A DNA stretch of 5,676 nucleotides from Thermoplasmata archaeon (GCA_021848165.1 JAJZMW010000007.1:1-5676); one strand, 5' to 3'. Counted from the first letter of the stretch, positions 1 to 5,621 are shown. Made by a program: numbers and translations. The notes: generated from the letters alone by a model not told the origin.

Positions 1-1509
1 GCGCGCCAGCGCTCGGTGGAACTGGAACTGGAGGACGTGGGCGAGGAAGTAGCGCATGTAGGGAACGCTCGCCGGCACGTGGAACTTCGCCCCGGCGTCG
101 AACTCCTCTTCCCCGCGCGGCCGAGCCGGCCGGATGCCCTGGTAACGCTCGCGCATCTCCCACCACGTCCGGTTGTAGTCGCGCGGCGAGATCTCGCCCG
201 CGAAGACCTTCCAGCGCCACCGATCGACGACCAGGCCGAACGGGAGGAAGGCGATCTTCTCGAGCGCCGTCCGCAACAAGAGGCCGATGTCCTGCTCCGC
301 CGGCGGAGCCCGGTCGAGGAGGCCGATCCGAACGAGGTACTCCGGCGTCACCGACAAGCCCACCGTGTCCCCGACGGCCTCGTGGAACCCGTCGTGCGCG
401 CTCTCGCGGAAGAGGAATGGCTGCCCGGCGTAGGCACGCTGATAGTAGTTGTGACCGAGCTCGTGGTGGATCGTTTGGAAGTCCTCGGCGGTGATGTCGA
501 TGCACATCTTGATCCGGAGGTCGCTCTCGAAATCGAGGTCCCACGCGGAGGCGTGGCAGACGACCTCGCGGTCGCGCGGCCGCACGAGCATCGAGCGCTC
601 CCAGAACGTCGCCGGAAGGGGGTCGAGCCCGAGCGAGACGAAGAACCGCTCGGCGTGGCGGACCATCCCCGCGGCGTCGGTCGAGCGCGATCGGAGGATC
701 TCGGTGAGGTCGAACGCCGGTGCGCTCTCCGGGGGCGAGATCCGGGCGGCGAGGTACTCCCAGCTCTGCGCCCACATGTTCCCGAGCAGGTGCGCCGGGA
801 TCGGACCCTCGGGCGGTACGACCGACGGACCGAACTCGTCCACCAGTCGAGCGCGAACGTACGCGTGCAAGGAGCGGTACAACGGCTCGACCTCCTTCCA
901 GAGGCGTTCGACCTCCCCCTCGAAGTCGGCCGGCGCGAGATCGTACTTCGACCGCCACATCGCCCCCGTGTCGGCAAAGCCGAGCTCCCGGGCCCCCCGG
1001 TTCGCGAGCGCGACGTACTGCGAGAAATCGTCCCGCACGCCGCGCCCGACGCGGTGCCAGCCGTCCCAAATGTCGTAGAGAAGCTCGGGGTCCCGGCCCT
1101 CCGCCAGCCGGCGTGAGAGCGCTTGCAGGTCGAGCGGCTCGGGGTCGCCCCGTGGGGTGTGTCGCCCTCGAGCGTAGGTCGCCTGCATCCGAGCGACCAG
1201 CCGGGCGAGGCGCTCCGACTCGCCGGGGCCGGACGGCGCCACCAGCGAGAGGGAGACGGTGAGCAGCTGGGCTTTGCGTTGATCGACCGGGGAGAGTGAG
1301 CCCCGGGGGAGCGCCGCGACCTCCTTCGCGAGCGCCACGGTCCGGTCGATCAGGCGCGCGTTCGCGCGGGAGCTGAGCGCCTCGCTGTCGAGGGTGATGT
1401 AGGTGTTGTAGACCCAGTCGGCCTGCATCGCCTCGATCGCGCAGGCGCGGAGCTCGGACTCGGCGCGCTCGATCGTCGGATCCGACGGAGGGGGCGGGAA
1501 GGACGCCAT
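1..1509 (-). CDS. M2-family peptidyl-dipeptidase (ACE-like zinc metallopeptidase), 3' end beyond window
   Basis: Reading the minus strand from the ATG at 1509 gives 503 uninterrupted residues that run off the left edge. The protein matches angiotensin-converting enzyme family M2, which removes C-terminal dipeptides from oligopeptides. Visible active site: HHELGH at 348-353 (zinc ligands H349 and H353, catalytic E350), GFHEAVGD at 374-381 (third zinc ligand E377), CHASAW at 318-323 (H319 matches ACE H353), and KFHVPASVPYMRY at 475-487 (K475, H477, Y484, Y487 match ACE K511, H513, Y520, Y523). R453 and R486 align with chloride-site arginines R489 and R522 of testis ACE. Single-domain members have roughly 600 residues, so about 100 C-terminal residues are missing. 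No signal peptide is visible (N-terminus MASFPPPPSDPT), so a cytosolic role in peptide turnover is inferred. A TATA-like box 26 bases upstream favours ATG 1509; an in-frame ATG at 1533 is the alternative. Family assignment is very secure; substrate is unknown. Confidence 0.95.
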   Translation of the reverse strand, partial: MASFPPPPSDPTIERAESELRACAIEAMQADWVYNTYITLDSEALSSRANARLIDRTVALAKEVAALPRGSLSPVDQRKAQLLTVSLSLVAPSGPGESERLARLVARMQATYARGRHTPRGDPEPLDLQALSRRLAEGRDPELLYDIWDGWHRVGRGVRDDFSQYVALANRGARELGFADTGAMWRSKYDLAPADFEGEVERLWKEVEPLYRSLHAYVRARLVDEFGPSVVPPEGPIPAHLLGNMWAQSWEYLAARISPPESAPAFDLTEILRSRSTDAAGMVRHAERFFVSLGLDPLPATFWERSMLVRPRDREVVCHASAWDLDFESDLRIKMCIDITAEDFQTIHHELGHNYYQRAYAGQPFLFRESAHDGFHEAVGDTVGLSVTPEYLVRIGLLDRAPPAEQDIGLLLRTALEKIAFLPFGLVVDRWRWKVFAGEISPRDYNRTWWEMRERYQGIRPARPRGEEEFDAGAKFHVPASVPYMRYFLAHVLQFQFHRALAR

Positions 1510-1530
1510 CGCGCCGCGAACGTACCTCCC

Positions 1531-1539
1531 CATATCAAG
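1531..1539 (-). promoter_or_regulatory. TATA-like box for the ACE-like peptidase gene
   Basis: The minus strand reads CTTGATATG, the only A+T-rich stretch close to the start. Its centre is about 26 bases upstream of ATG 1509, as expected for a leaderless archaeal transcript that begins at the start codon. A GGGAGG motif also lies upstream, but 14 bases separate it from the ATG, which is too far for an ordinary ribosome binding site. Called by position and composition only. Confidence 0.45.
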
Positions 1540-1584
1540 CCGTACGACGTTTCGAGCTCGTGCGCGCGCCCGTGGAGACGGGAG

Positions 1585-1592
1585 TTTAAGTA
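1585..1592 (+). promoter_or_regulatory. Candidate TATA box in the divergent intergenic region
   Basis: The motif TTTAAGTA stands out in otherwise G+C-rich DNA between the divergent peptidase and small ORF. On the plus strand it would place a transcription start near 1615, giving a leader of about 25 bases to ATG 1639. On the minus strand (TACTTAAA) it could instead serve the peptidase from a start near 1562, with a leader of about 50 bases. The direction cannot be decided from sequence alone. Confidence 0.35.
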
Positions 1593-1638
1593 GGTCCGCT
1601 GGGGTGGATTCCGCGGAACCGATGGATCGGGGACCACG

Positions 1639-1863
1639 ATGCCGGGCGTACGAACGAAACGAGGCCCGATGACGCCTCCGCCGCGACCGGCCCCGACCGA
1701 CACCGCCCCCGAGACGTCCGGCCGCTTTGCGGGGCCGAGCGGGCCGCCGCACCACCGCTTGACGCTCGAGGCGGCCGCCGCCTACGCGACGCACGTGGAC
1801 GCGGCGCGCGTACGCGCGGCGACCGAAGGGCGTACCCTCGTCTACACCGTTCGGTGGATCTAG
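1639..1863 (+). CDS. Small hypothetical protein, 74 aa
   Basis: I do not recognise this protein. It has a proline- and threonine-rich, probably disordered N-terminal half (residues 1-38, with PHHR at 37-40). An alanine-rich likely helix follows (LTLEAAAAYATHVDAARVRA, 41-60), then a short hydrophobic strand ending VYTVRWI at 68-74. There is no signal peptide, membrane segment or cysteine. Third codon positions are mostly G or C, like the neighbouring genes. The ORF fills the gap between the divergent peptidase and the convergent RNase HI gene, and its TAG stop overlaps the RNase HI TAG in one CTAG. Both points support a real gene. No convincing ribosome binding site is seen. ATG 1669 is an alternative start giving 64 residues. 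No function is assigned. Confidence 0.5.
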   Translation: MPGVRTKRGPMTPPPRPAPTDTAPETSGRFAGPSGPPHHRLTLEAAAAYATHVDAARVRAATEGRTLVYTVRWI

Positions 1864-2360
1864 TCCGGGCCCCGGAGCCGCCCCGAGCGGCGAAGCTCGT
1901 CCGCGAGGGCCCGCTTCGACAGCTCGTCCGCGCGCTGGTTCTCTTCCCGCGGGATCCACTCGAATCGGACGAGGGAGAACGCGCCGAGCAGCTGCCGGAG
2001 CCGCTCGCGGTAGGCGACGAGATGCTCCGCGCGCACCTCGTACTCCCCCGTCATCTGCCGGATCACGAGCTGGCTGTCGCCGCGCACGATCACGCGTCCC
2101 CGGTACCCGTCCTCGAGGAGCTGCTCGAGCGCCCGGATCGCCCCGCAGTACTCCGCGACGTTGTTTGTGGCATGGACGGCCCCCGGCGGAACGGCCAAGC
2201 CCGCGTCCTCGATGTGGCCGTGCGCCGAGTCGATCGTGAATCCGTACGTCGCCACGCCGCCGCCCCGCGCCGGCTGGCAGGCCCCGTCAAAATGGACGAT
2301 CGCCTCCTCCCGGTCCCCCATCTCGGCGACCCCCCGGGGGATCTCCGCGTCGTCGACCAT
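1860..2360 (-). CDS. rnhA: Ribonuclease HI (archaeal type)
   Basis: This 166-residue enzyme should cleave the RNA strand of RNA/DNA hybrids using two metal ions. The catalytic carboxylates are visible: D25 in HFDGACQP, E70 in NNVAEY, D95 in RGDSQLV and D145 in QRADELS. The core begins near residue 18 and the protein ends GRLRGPD. The spacing and the motifs TNNVAEY, GDSQLVI-QM-GEY and WxPREEN closely follow the Sulfolobus tokodaii RNase HI as I recall it, including lack of the basic protrusion of E. coli RNase HI. That archaeal protein is reported to cleave RNA duplexes as well as hybrids; whether this one does is inference. A TATA-like box 27 bases upstream supports ATG 2360 as a leaderless start. 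ATG 2321 (MGDREEA), preceded by a G-rich run about 8 bases away, is the alternative and keeps the whole catalytic domain. Family call is very secure. Confidence 0.95.
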   Translation of the reverse strand: MVDDAEIPRGVAEMGDREEAIVHFDGACQPARGGGVATYGFTIDSAHGHIEDAGLAVPPGAVHATNNVAEYCGAIRALEQLLEDGYRGRVIVRGDSQLVIRQMTGEYEVRAEHLVAYRERLRQLLGAFSLVRFEWIPREENQRADELSKRALADELRRSGRLRGPD

Positions 2361-2383
2361 CGGCGCTTCGACCCTCGGAGAGC

Positions 2384-2390
2384 GGTTAAG
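2384..2390 (-). promoter_or_regulatory. TATA-like box for RNase HI
   Basis: The minus strand reads CTTAACC in the G+C-rich gap between the divergent RNase HI and membrane-protein genes. Its centre lies about 27 bases upstream of ATG 2360, so transcription would begin at or next to the start codon. The TTAA core is symmetrical and could also act toward the plus-strand gene, with a leader of about 30 bases. Confidence 0.4.
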
Positions 2391-2408
2391 CGTCGCGGCT
2401 CCCGAACG

Positions 2409-2417
2409 ACTATGTAG
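2409..2417 (+). promoter_or_regulatory. TATA-like box for the membrane protein/cyclophilin pair
   Basis: ACTATGTAG is the nearest A+T-rich stretch upstream of the membrane-protein gene. Its centre is about 25 bases from GTG 2438 and 31 from ATG 2444, so a leaderless or almost leaderless transcript from either start is plausible. No Shine-Dalgarno sequence is seen. The assignment rests on spacing only. Confidence 0.35.
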
Positions 2418-2443
2418 CCCCGCGTCCCTCGCGGATCGTGTCG

Positions 2444-2890
2444 ATGCCCCACGAGCGCGCCTTCGGCGCGGCGATCATCGCGGTCCTGATCGGGATCGTC
2501 GGGGTCTTCCTCTTCCTCGGGGGGCTCCTCTCCCTGCTCGCGCTCGCGTTCCAGACGAACTGGGGCAGCTACGTCCCCTCCGCGGGGACCTTCTTGAGCT
2601 TCCTGACGAGCAACGCGACGATCGCCGCCGCGATCGTGCTGATCGTGGGCCTTGTCTACGTCGCGGTCGCGCTCGGGCTCTGGCGGCAGGAGCTCTGGGC
2701 GCTCGTCGTCGTCTTCGTCTTCGGCCTGCTCTACGCGGTGGGAGAGGGGAGCGGACTGGCGTGGGGTTTCCTCTACGCCACCCCGCGCTACTCGCTCACG
2801 ACGGCGGGTGTCCTCGGGTCGATCGTGGCGCTCCTCATCGTCGTGGGAGTGCTCGCGTACCTCGCCTCGGTGCGCGACGACTTCATCTAG
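2444..2890 (+). CDS. Four-helix integral membrane protein, function unknown
   Basis: The 148-residue product is strongly hydrophobic, with four predicted membrane helices at about 10-35, 58-79, 84-103 and 119-141. A loop of about 20 residues (NWGSYVPSAG region) joins helices 1 and 2. A tight tryptophan-containing turn (GLWRQELW, 78-85) joins helices 2 and 3, and an acidic tail RDDFI ends the protein. Positively charged residues are few, and no catalytic or metal-binding motif stands out. The GLW-x4-W turn recalls many small archaeal tetraspan proteins, but I cannot name a family. GTG 2438, six bases upstream, is an alternative start adding two residues. The cyclophilin gene begins 21 bases after the stop on the same strand, so co-transcription is likely. 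That does not by itself imply a shared function. Confidence 0.8.
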   Translation: MPHERAFGAAIIAVLIGIVGVFLFLGGLLSLLALAFQTNWGSYVPSAGTFLSFLTSNATIAAAIVLIVGLVYVAVALGLWRQELWALVVVFVFGLLYAVGEGSGLAWGFLYATPRYSLTTAGVLGSIVALLIVVGVLAYLASVRDDFI

Positions 2891-2896
2891 GGCCGA

Positions 2897-2910
2897 CCGC
2901 CTCCGGGCGG
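2897..2910 (+). repeat. G+C-rich inverted repeat directly before the cyclophilin start
   Basis: CCGCC at 2897-2901 and GGCGG at 2906-2910 can pair around a four-base loop, ending one base before ATG 2912. No T-tract follows, so it does not look like an archaeal intrinsic terminator. If it folds in the transcript it would sit where ribosomes initiate. In DNA this G+C-rich it could also be chance. Confidence 0.35.
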
Positions 2911-2911
2911 C

Positions 2912-3379
2912 ATGGCGAACCCGACGGTGCTCCTGCGAACGACCCAGGGCGACATCCGCGCCGAGATCTTCGCCGACCGCGCCCCCCAGACCTCCGAGAA
3001 CTTCCTCAAGCTCGTGCGGCAGGGGTTCTACGACGGACTCACGTTCCACCGGGTCATCCCCGATTTCATGATCCAGGGGGGATGCCCGAAGGGCGACGGC
3101 ACGGGCGGCCCCGGGTACGCGATCCGGGACGAGTTCCGCACCGACCTCCGCCACGATGGGCCCGGCGTCTTCTCGATGGCGAACGCGGGACCGAACACCG
3201 GGGGAAGCCAGTTCTTCATCACGCTCAAAGCCACGCCCTGGCTCGACCAACGGCACGCGGTCTTCGGGAAGGTCCGCTCGGGACAGGAGGTCGTCCAGAA
3301 GATCGCCGCCGTCCCTCGGGACGGGAACGACCGGCCGAAGAGCCCGGTGCGGATCGTGCAGGCGACGGTGCTCGGCTAA
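2912..3379 (+). CDS. Cyclophilin-type peptidyl-prolyl cis-trans isomerase
   Basis: This 155-residue protein is a compact single-domain cyclophilin that speeds cis-trans isomerisation of peptide bonds before proline. Active-site residues equivalent to human CypA are present: R47 (R55) in FHRVIPDFMIQGG, F52, M53 and Q55, A90 and N91 in FSMANAGPN, Q100 and F102 in GSQFFI, and W110, L111 and H115 in WLDQRH. W110 corresponds to CypA W121, the cyclosporin-contact tryptophan, so drug sensitivity is possible but not shown. No signal peptide or transmembrane segment is seen, so it should act in the cytoplasm as a folding helper. It follows the membrane-protein gene by 21 bases and has no clear ribosome binding site of its own. 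Its stop lies 13 bases from the stop of the convergent gene. The short form resembles bacterial PpiB/PpiA-like and archaeal cyclophilins; a bacterial origin by transfer is possible. Confidence 0.96.
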   Translation: MANPTVLLRTTQGDIRAEIFADRAPQTSENFLKLVRQGFYDGLTFHRVIPDFMIQGGCPKGDGTGGPGYAIRDEFRTDLRHDGPGVFSMANAGPNTGGSQFFITLKATPWLDQRHAVFGKVRSGQEVVQKIAAVPRDGNDRPKSPVRIVQATVLG

Positions 3380-3392
3380 CGCGCGTTCCCGC

Positions 3393-3923
3393 TCAGCGGA
3401 TCGGGTAGGACCACCACAGTCGCTCGCCCGGGTGCTGGAGGTCCTCGACGGTCGTCACCGCGTCCCCGGCGAGCGTCAGCAGCGTCGCCCCGATCAGGAC
3501 GAGCACGATCAGCGTGAACCCGATCTGGATCACGATCCCCCCCGAGCCCCCGGTCCCGCCGAAGCTCACGTGGAAGGGGGACGACGCATAGAGCACGAGG
3601 AGGTAGCCGATCTCGACCAGATCGACCGCCATCGCGAGGGGTCCGTAGATCCGCATCGGGCGGGCGATGTAGGCGGCGGCGCCGAGGAGGGCGAGGAGCG
3701 TTCCGAAGAGGACGATGTTCTGGGTCGAGAGCGAGATCGGCAGGTTGTTCGACCCGAGGGCCTGGATGGCGAACGTCGGGAGCGTCACCAGGGCCAGGTA
3801 GAGCCCGAGGAAGACGAGGACCCCCAGCGCGAGCCGGCTCAACAGCGGGAGCGGCCGGGGGCGTGCGTCCGCGGGCGCCAAGAGGCCCTCCGGCCGCCCG
3901 GCCGGAAGCGGACCGGCGCTCAT
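3393..3923 (-). CDS. Four-helix membrane protein, second gene of a two-gene unit
   Basis: I do not recognise this 176-residue protein. A proline/arginine/alanine-rich N-terminal tail (1-28) precedes predicted membrane helices at about 31-54, 69-87, 93-113 and 129-152. A Gly/Ser-rich loop (FGGTGGSGG, 121-129) lies before the last helix. The hydrophilic C-terminus (DAVTTVEDLQHPGERLWWSYPIR region) carries the only conserved-looking polar cluster. The ATG at 3923 is chosen because it overlaps the upstream gene's TGA as ATGA (3920-3923), the usual sign of translational coupling. A longer reading from 3998 would overlap the upstream gene by 79 bases and is not preferred. The gene is transcribed with the anchored beta-sandwich protein ahead of it, so the two products may work together at the membrane. 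The function is unknown. Confidence 0.8.
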   Translation of the reverse strand: MSAGPLPAGRPEGLLAPADARPRPLPLLSRLALGVLVFLGLYLALVTLPTFAIQALGSNNLPISLSTQNIVLFGTLLALLGAAAYIARPMRIYGPLAMAVDLVEIGYLLVLYASSPFHVSFGGTGGSGGIVIQIGFTLIVLVLIGATLLTLAGDAVTTVEDLQHPGERLWWSYPIR

Positions 3924-4759
3924 CCGACGGTCACCTCGGGAAGCGTGAACGAGTAGCCCGGCCCGCTCAACGTGGAGACCGCCGTCGCGGGTACGCACGT
4001 CCCGGGCGAGAGGGCCGCCGTCGCGCTCCCCTCAAACGGATGTCCCGCTCCGGCGTCCACGGGGAGGCTCCCGCTCCCGCACGACGAACCTCCCGCGTCG
4101 TAGAGCGTCGTCACCATCGTCCCGGCGATCGGGATCGAGAGGCCATTGTCGAAGCTGACGGTGACCGTCCCCGGAGAGCCGGCGGCGTAGGTGACGGCGT
4201 AGTTGCCGAACGGGGCGTTCCAGGGTGCGAGGCCCCCGCTTCCCCCGGGCGAGAACCCGAAGGAGAGCGGAATGAGATACCCGAGCGTGAAGTTCACCCA
4301 CCCTTCGGCGCTCAGGGACGTGTCCTGCGTGAGGAGCGCCTGGCCGGGGGAGCCCGGCCCGACGTCCACGGCGATTCCGACGGCCACGGTCGTTTGGGTG
4401 TGCGGCGAGAGCGTGGCCGCGGGGCTGGCGTAGTGGCCGACGACCAACCCGCTCCCGGTCCAGGTGATCGCGGCGACCTGAAAGCCCGAGATCGCGAGGA
4501 ATCCCCCGTTCGAGAGGTTGAGGTTGATCGTGAGTTCGACGACGTTGTTCCCGAGGGTGGGGACCTCGCCGGCTCCGGAAGGAGCCGCGACCCGGAGCCC
4601 CGTCGCCGACAGGACGGCCCCCGCGAGAGCGACGACCAACAGGATCGTCACGATCGTGGAGGCGAGATGCAGCCAGCGGCTGATGCGCATCAGGCGCGGC
4701 CGGCCGGCCCTGCGGCGTTTCGGCGCCGGAGGGATCGGGGCCGGTGACGGCGCCGCCAC
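3920..4759 (-). CDS. Membrane-anchored extracytoplasmic protein with possible tandem LEA2/WHy-like domains
   Basis: Read from GTG 4759 the product is 279 residues. A basic, proline-rich tail (1-30, with KRRR near 14-17) precedes one membrane helix at about 31-53, giving a signal-anchor with the rest outside the cell. Residues about 71-135 have the alternating hydrophobic pattern of an LEA14/WHy-type beta-sandwich: a VELTINLNLSNGG strand and turn, then ISGFQV, a glycine turn, LSPHTQTTVAVGIAVDV. Residues about 188-279 repeat a similar plan (TVTVSFDNG, IPIAG, then ALSPGTC), suggesting an internal duplication. Two cysteines (227 and 255) could form a disulfide. The fold call is by eye and weak; another immunoglobulin-like fold is possible. 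GTG 4759 is preferred because a TATA-like box lies 27 bases upstream. ATG 4690 (MRISRW, 256 residues) is a real alternative. The gene is coupled to the downstream membrane protein by ATGA. Confidence 0.75.
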   Translation of the reverse strand: MAAPSPAPIPPAPKRRRAGRPRLMRISRWLHLASTIVTILLVVALAGAVLSATGLRVAAPSGAGEVPTLGNNVVELTINLNLSNGGFLAISGFQVAAITWTGSGLVVGHYASPAATLSPHTQTTVAVGIAVDVGPGSPGQALLTQDTSLSAEGWVNFTLGYLIPLSFGFSPGGSGGLAPWNAPFGNYAVTYAAGSPGTVTVSFDNGLSIPIAGTMVTTLYDAGGSSCGSGSLPVDAGAGHPFEGSATAALSPGTCVPATAVSTLSGPGYSFTLPEVTVG

Positions 4760-4781
4760 GGCCCTCCCACCGCGACCCCCC

Positions 4782-4790
4782 TTGTAAACT
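4782..4790 (-). promoter_or_regulatory. TATA-like box for the two-gene membrane unit
   Basis: The minus strand reads AGTTTACAA, a clear A+T-rich island between the tRNA gene and the anchored-protein gene. Its centre is about 27 bases upstream of GTG 4759, which fits a leaderless transcript and argues for that start over ATG 4690. A GGGAGGG motif lies only two bases before the GTG, too close to serve as a normal ribosome binding site. Confidence 0.5.
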
Positions 4791-4882
4791 ATTCGTCGCG
4801 CCACCCGGGGCGCGTCGTCGGTTCCCCGTCGACCCGCGCGTCCGAGGGGGAAGCACGGCGGGGAGCGCCGGGACCCGCGGGC

Positions 4883-4955
4883 AGCCACTGGAGGGACTTG
4901 AACCCCCGACCTGCTGATTACGAATCAGCCGCTCTGCCAGCTGAGCTACAGTGGC
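4883..4955 (-). tRNA. tRNA-Thr (anticodon CGU)
   Basis: The minus strand folds into a complete 73-base cloverleaf. It has acceptor arms GCCACTG and CAGTGGC, a D-stem GCTC/GAGC with an 8-base loop, and an anticodon stem GCTGA/TCAGC enclosing TTCGTAA, whose anticodon CGT reads ACG threonine codons. The variable region is 5 bases and the T-arm is GGGGG-TTCAAGT-CCCTC (one G-U pair). No intron is present and CCA is not encoded (the bases after position 72 read TGC). The discriminator base is U73, typical of archaeal tRNA-Thr, whereas bacterial tRNA-Thr has A73. This wobble-C isoacceptor suits a high-GC genome where ACG is common. No T-tract terminator is seen downstream. Confidence 0.96.
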
Positions 4956-4978
4956 AACCAGAGGGGCGGATGCCGGCT

Positions 4979-4988
4979 TTTTCATAAG
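4979..4988 (-). promoter_or_regulatory. TATA-like box for tRNA-Thr
   Basis: The minus strand reads CTTATGAAAA, centred about 28 bases upstream of the first tRNA base. Transcription would start about two bases before the mature 5' end, leaving a very short leader for RNase P. It is the most A+T-rich stretch in the region and sits at the expected archaeal spacing. Confidence 0.6.
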
Positions 4989-5046
4989 ATTGGCCCTGCC
5001 CGGGGCGGTGCGTCCCGCGGGGGCCCGGCCCGCCCGCGAGGCACAG

Positions 5047-5054
5047 GTATTTTG
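5047..5054 (+). promoter_or_regulatory. TATA-like box for the DinB-family gene
   Basis: GGTATTTTG is the A+T-rich element between the divergent tRNA and DinB-family genes. It predicts a transcription start near 5076, about 12 bases before GTG 5088. This makes the upstream in-frame TTG at 5052 an unlikely start, because it lies inside the element. Confidence 0.45.
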
Positions 5055-5087
5055 GGAGCGTTCGTTGCGGGGGGAGCGGGGCCGGCC

Positions 5088-5621
5088 GTGCCGAACGAGC
5101 TCGTGACGTTCCGATCGTGGTTCTCGTATCTCGCCGAAGGGCGCCGCGGCTACCTGGCGGCCTTCGCGAAGATCCCCCCCGCCGAGCTGCACCGCGCCCG
5201 GGGCGCTTCGTTCCCGTCAATGCTCGACATCTTCGAGCACTCCCAAGGGGCGTACATCTACTGGATCACGAAGTGCGCGCGGGACCCGCTCCCCTCGCCC
5301 CCGTGCGAGACCGGGAAGGATCCTCCGCTCGCGGAGGTCGTCGAGAACGAGACCTGGCTGCAGGAGGAGGTGCGCCGCTACCTCGCGGGGCTTCCCGCGG
5401 AGGAGCTCGATCGGCGCATCGCGATCCCGAAGGGGGATCCGATCGCCCACGCCTGCGAGCTCCCGGTGCGGGACATCCTCTGGCACCTGGTCGAGGAGGA
5501 GCTCCAGCATCGCGGCGAGCTGAACGCGCTCCTGTGGCAGATCGACGTCCACGCCCCGGTGTACGACTGGATCGAGTGGCGGCACGCTTCCGGGGAGCTG
5601 CATCGTTCGTCGCCGCGCTGA
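5088..5621 (+). CDS. DinB-family four-helix-bundle protein, putative metal-dependent enzyme
   Basis: The 177-residue product has the layout of the DinB/DUF664 superfamily, a four-helix bundle with a surface metal site. These proteins include thiol transferases, hydrolases and damage-inducible proteins, many uncharacterised. A histidine in the second helix (H51 in IFEHSQGAY) and the C-terminal signature LWHLVEEELQHRGELNALLW (131-150) supply the likely metal site. H141 matches the last histidine of the usual HxxxH pair, but the position four residues earlier is E137, with H133 as another possible ligand. The metal and the reaction cannot be predicted. No signal peptide or membrane segment is seen, so it is cytoplasmic. 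GTG 5088 is chosen because it follows the predicted transcription start by about 12 bases. TTG 5052 (189 residues) overlaps the TATA-like element, and GTG 5103 is a shorter alternative. The gene is divergent from tRNA-Thr and stands alone here. Confidence 0.85.
   Translation: MPNELVTFRSWFSYLAEGRRGYLAAFAKIPPAELHRARGASFPSMLDIFEHSQGAYIYWITKCARDPLPSPPCETGKDPPLAEVVENETWLQEEVRRYLAGLPAEELDRRIAIPKGDPIAHACELPVRDILWHLVEEELQHRGELNALLWQIDVHAPVYDWIEWRHASGELHRSSPR

Noticed and set aside
16..1116. Long plus-strand open frame of 366 codons opposite the peptidase
   Set aside because: It is antisense to a gene with an unmistakable M2 active site. Its product is a low-complexity Arg/Glu/Pro-rich sequence typical of shadow frames in G+C-rich DNA.
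1350..1703. 117-codon minus-strand open frame over the peptidase 5' end
   Set aside because: It overlaps the peptidase N-terminus in a different frame and has a low-complexity Arg/Pro/Ser-rich product.
2331..2340. CCCCCGGGGG palindrome near the RNase HI start
   Set aside because: It lies inside the coding region from ATG 2360, and homopolymer G/C runs of this kind are expected by chance here. It could only matter as a G-rich ribosome site for the alternative ATG 2321.
2090..3256. 388-codon minus-strand open frame
   Set aside because: It overlaps RNase HI, the membrane protein and the cyclophilin in other frames. The product is Arg/Glu/Asp-rich with no recognisable domain.
2161..3408. 415-codon plus-strand open frame
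   Set aside because: It runs across three recognised genes out of frame, with Arg/Pro-rich composition and no domain.
4032..5192. 386-codon minus-strand open frame
   Set aside because: It reads through the tRNA-Thr gene and the anchored-protein gene in another frame, so it is a shadow.
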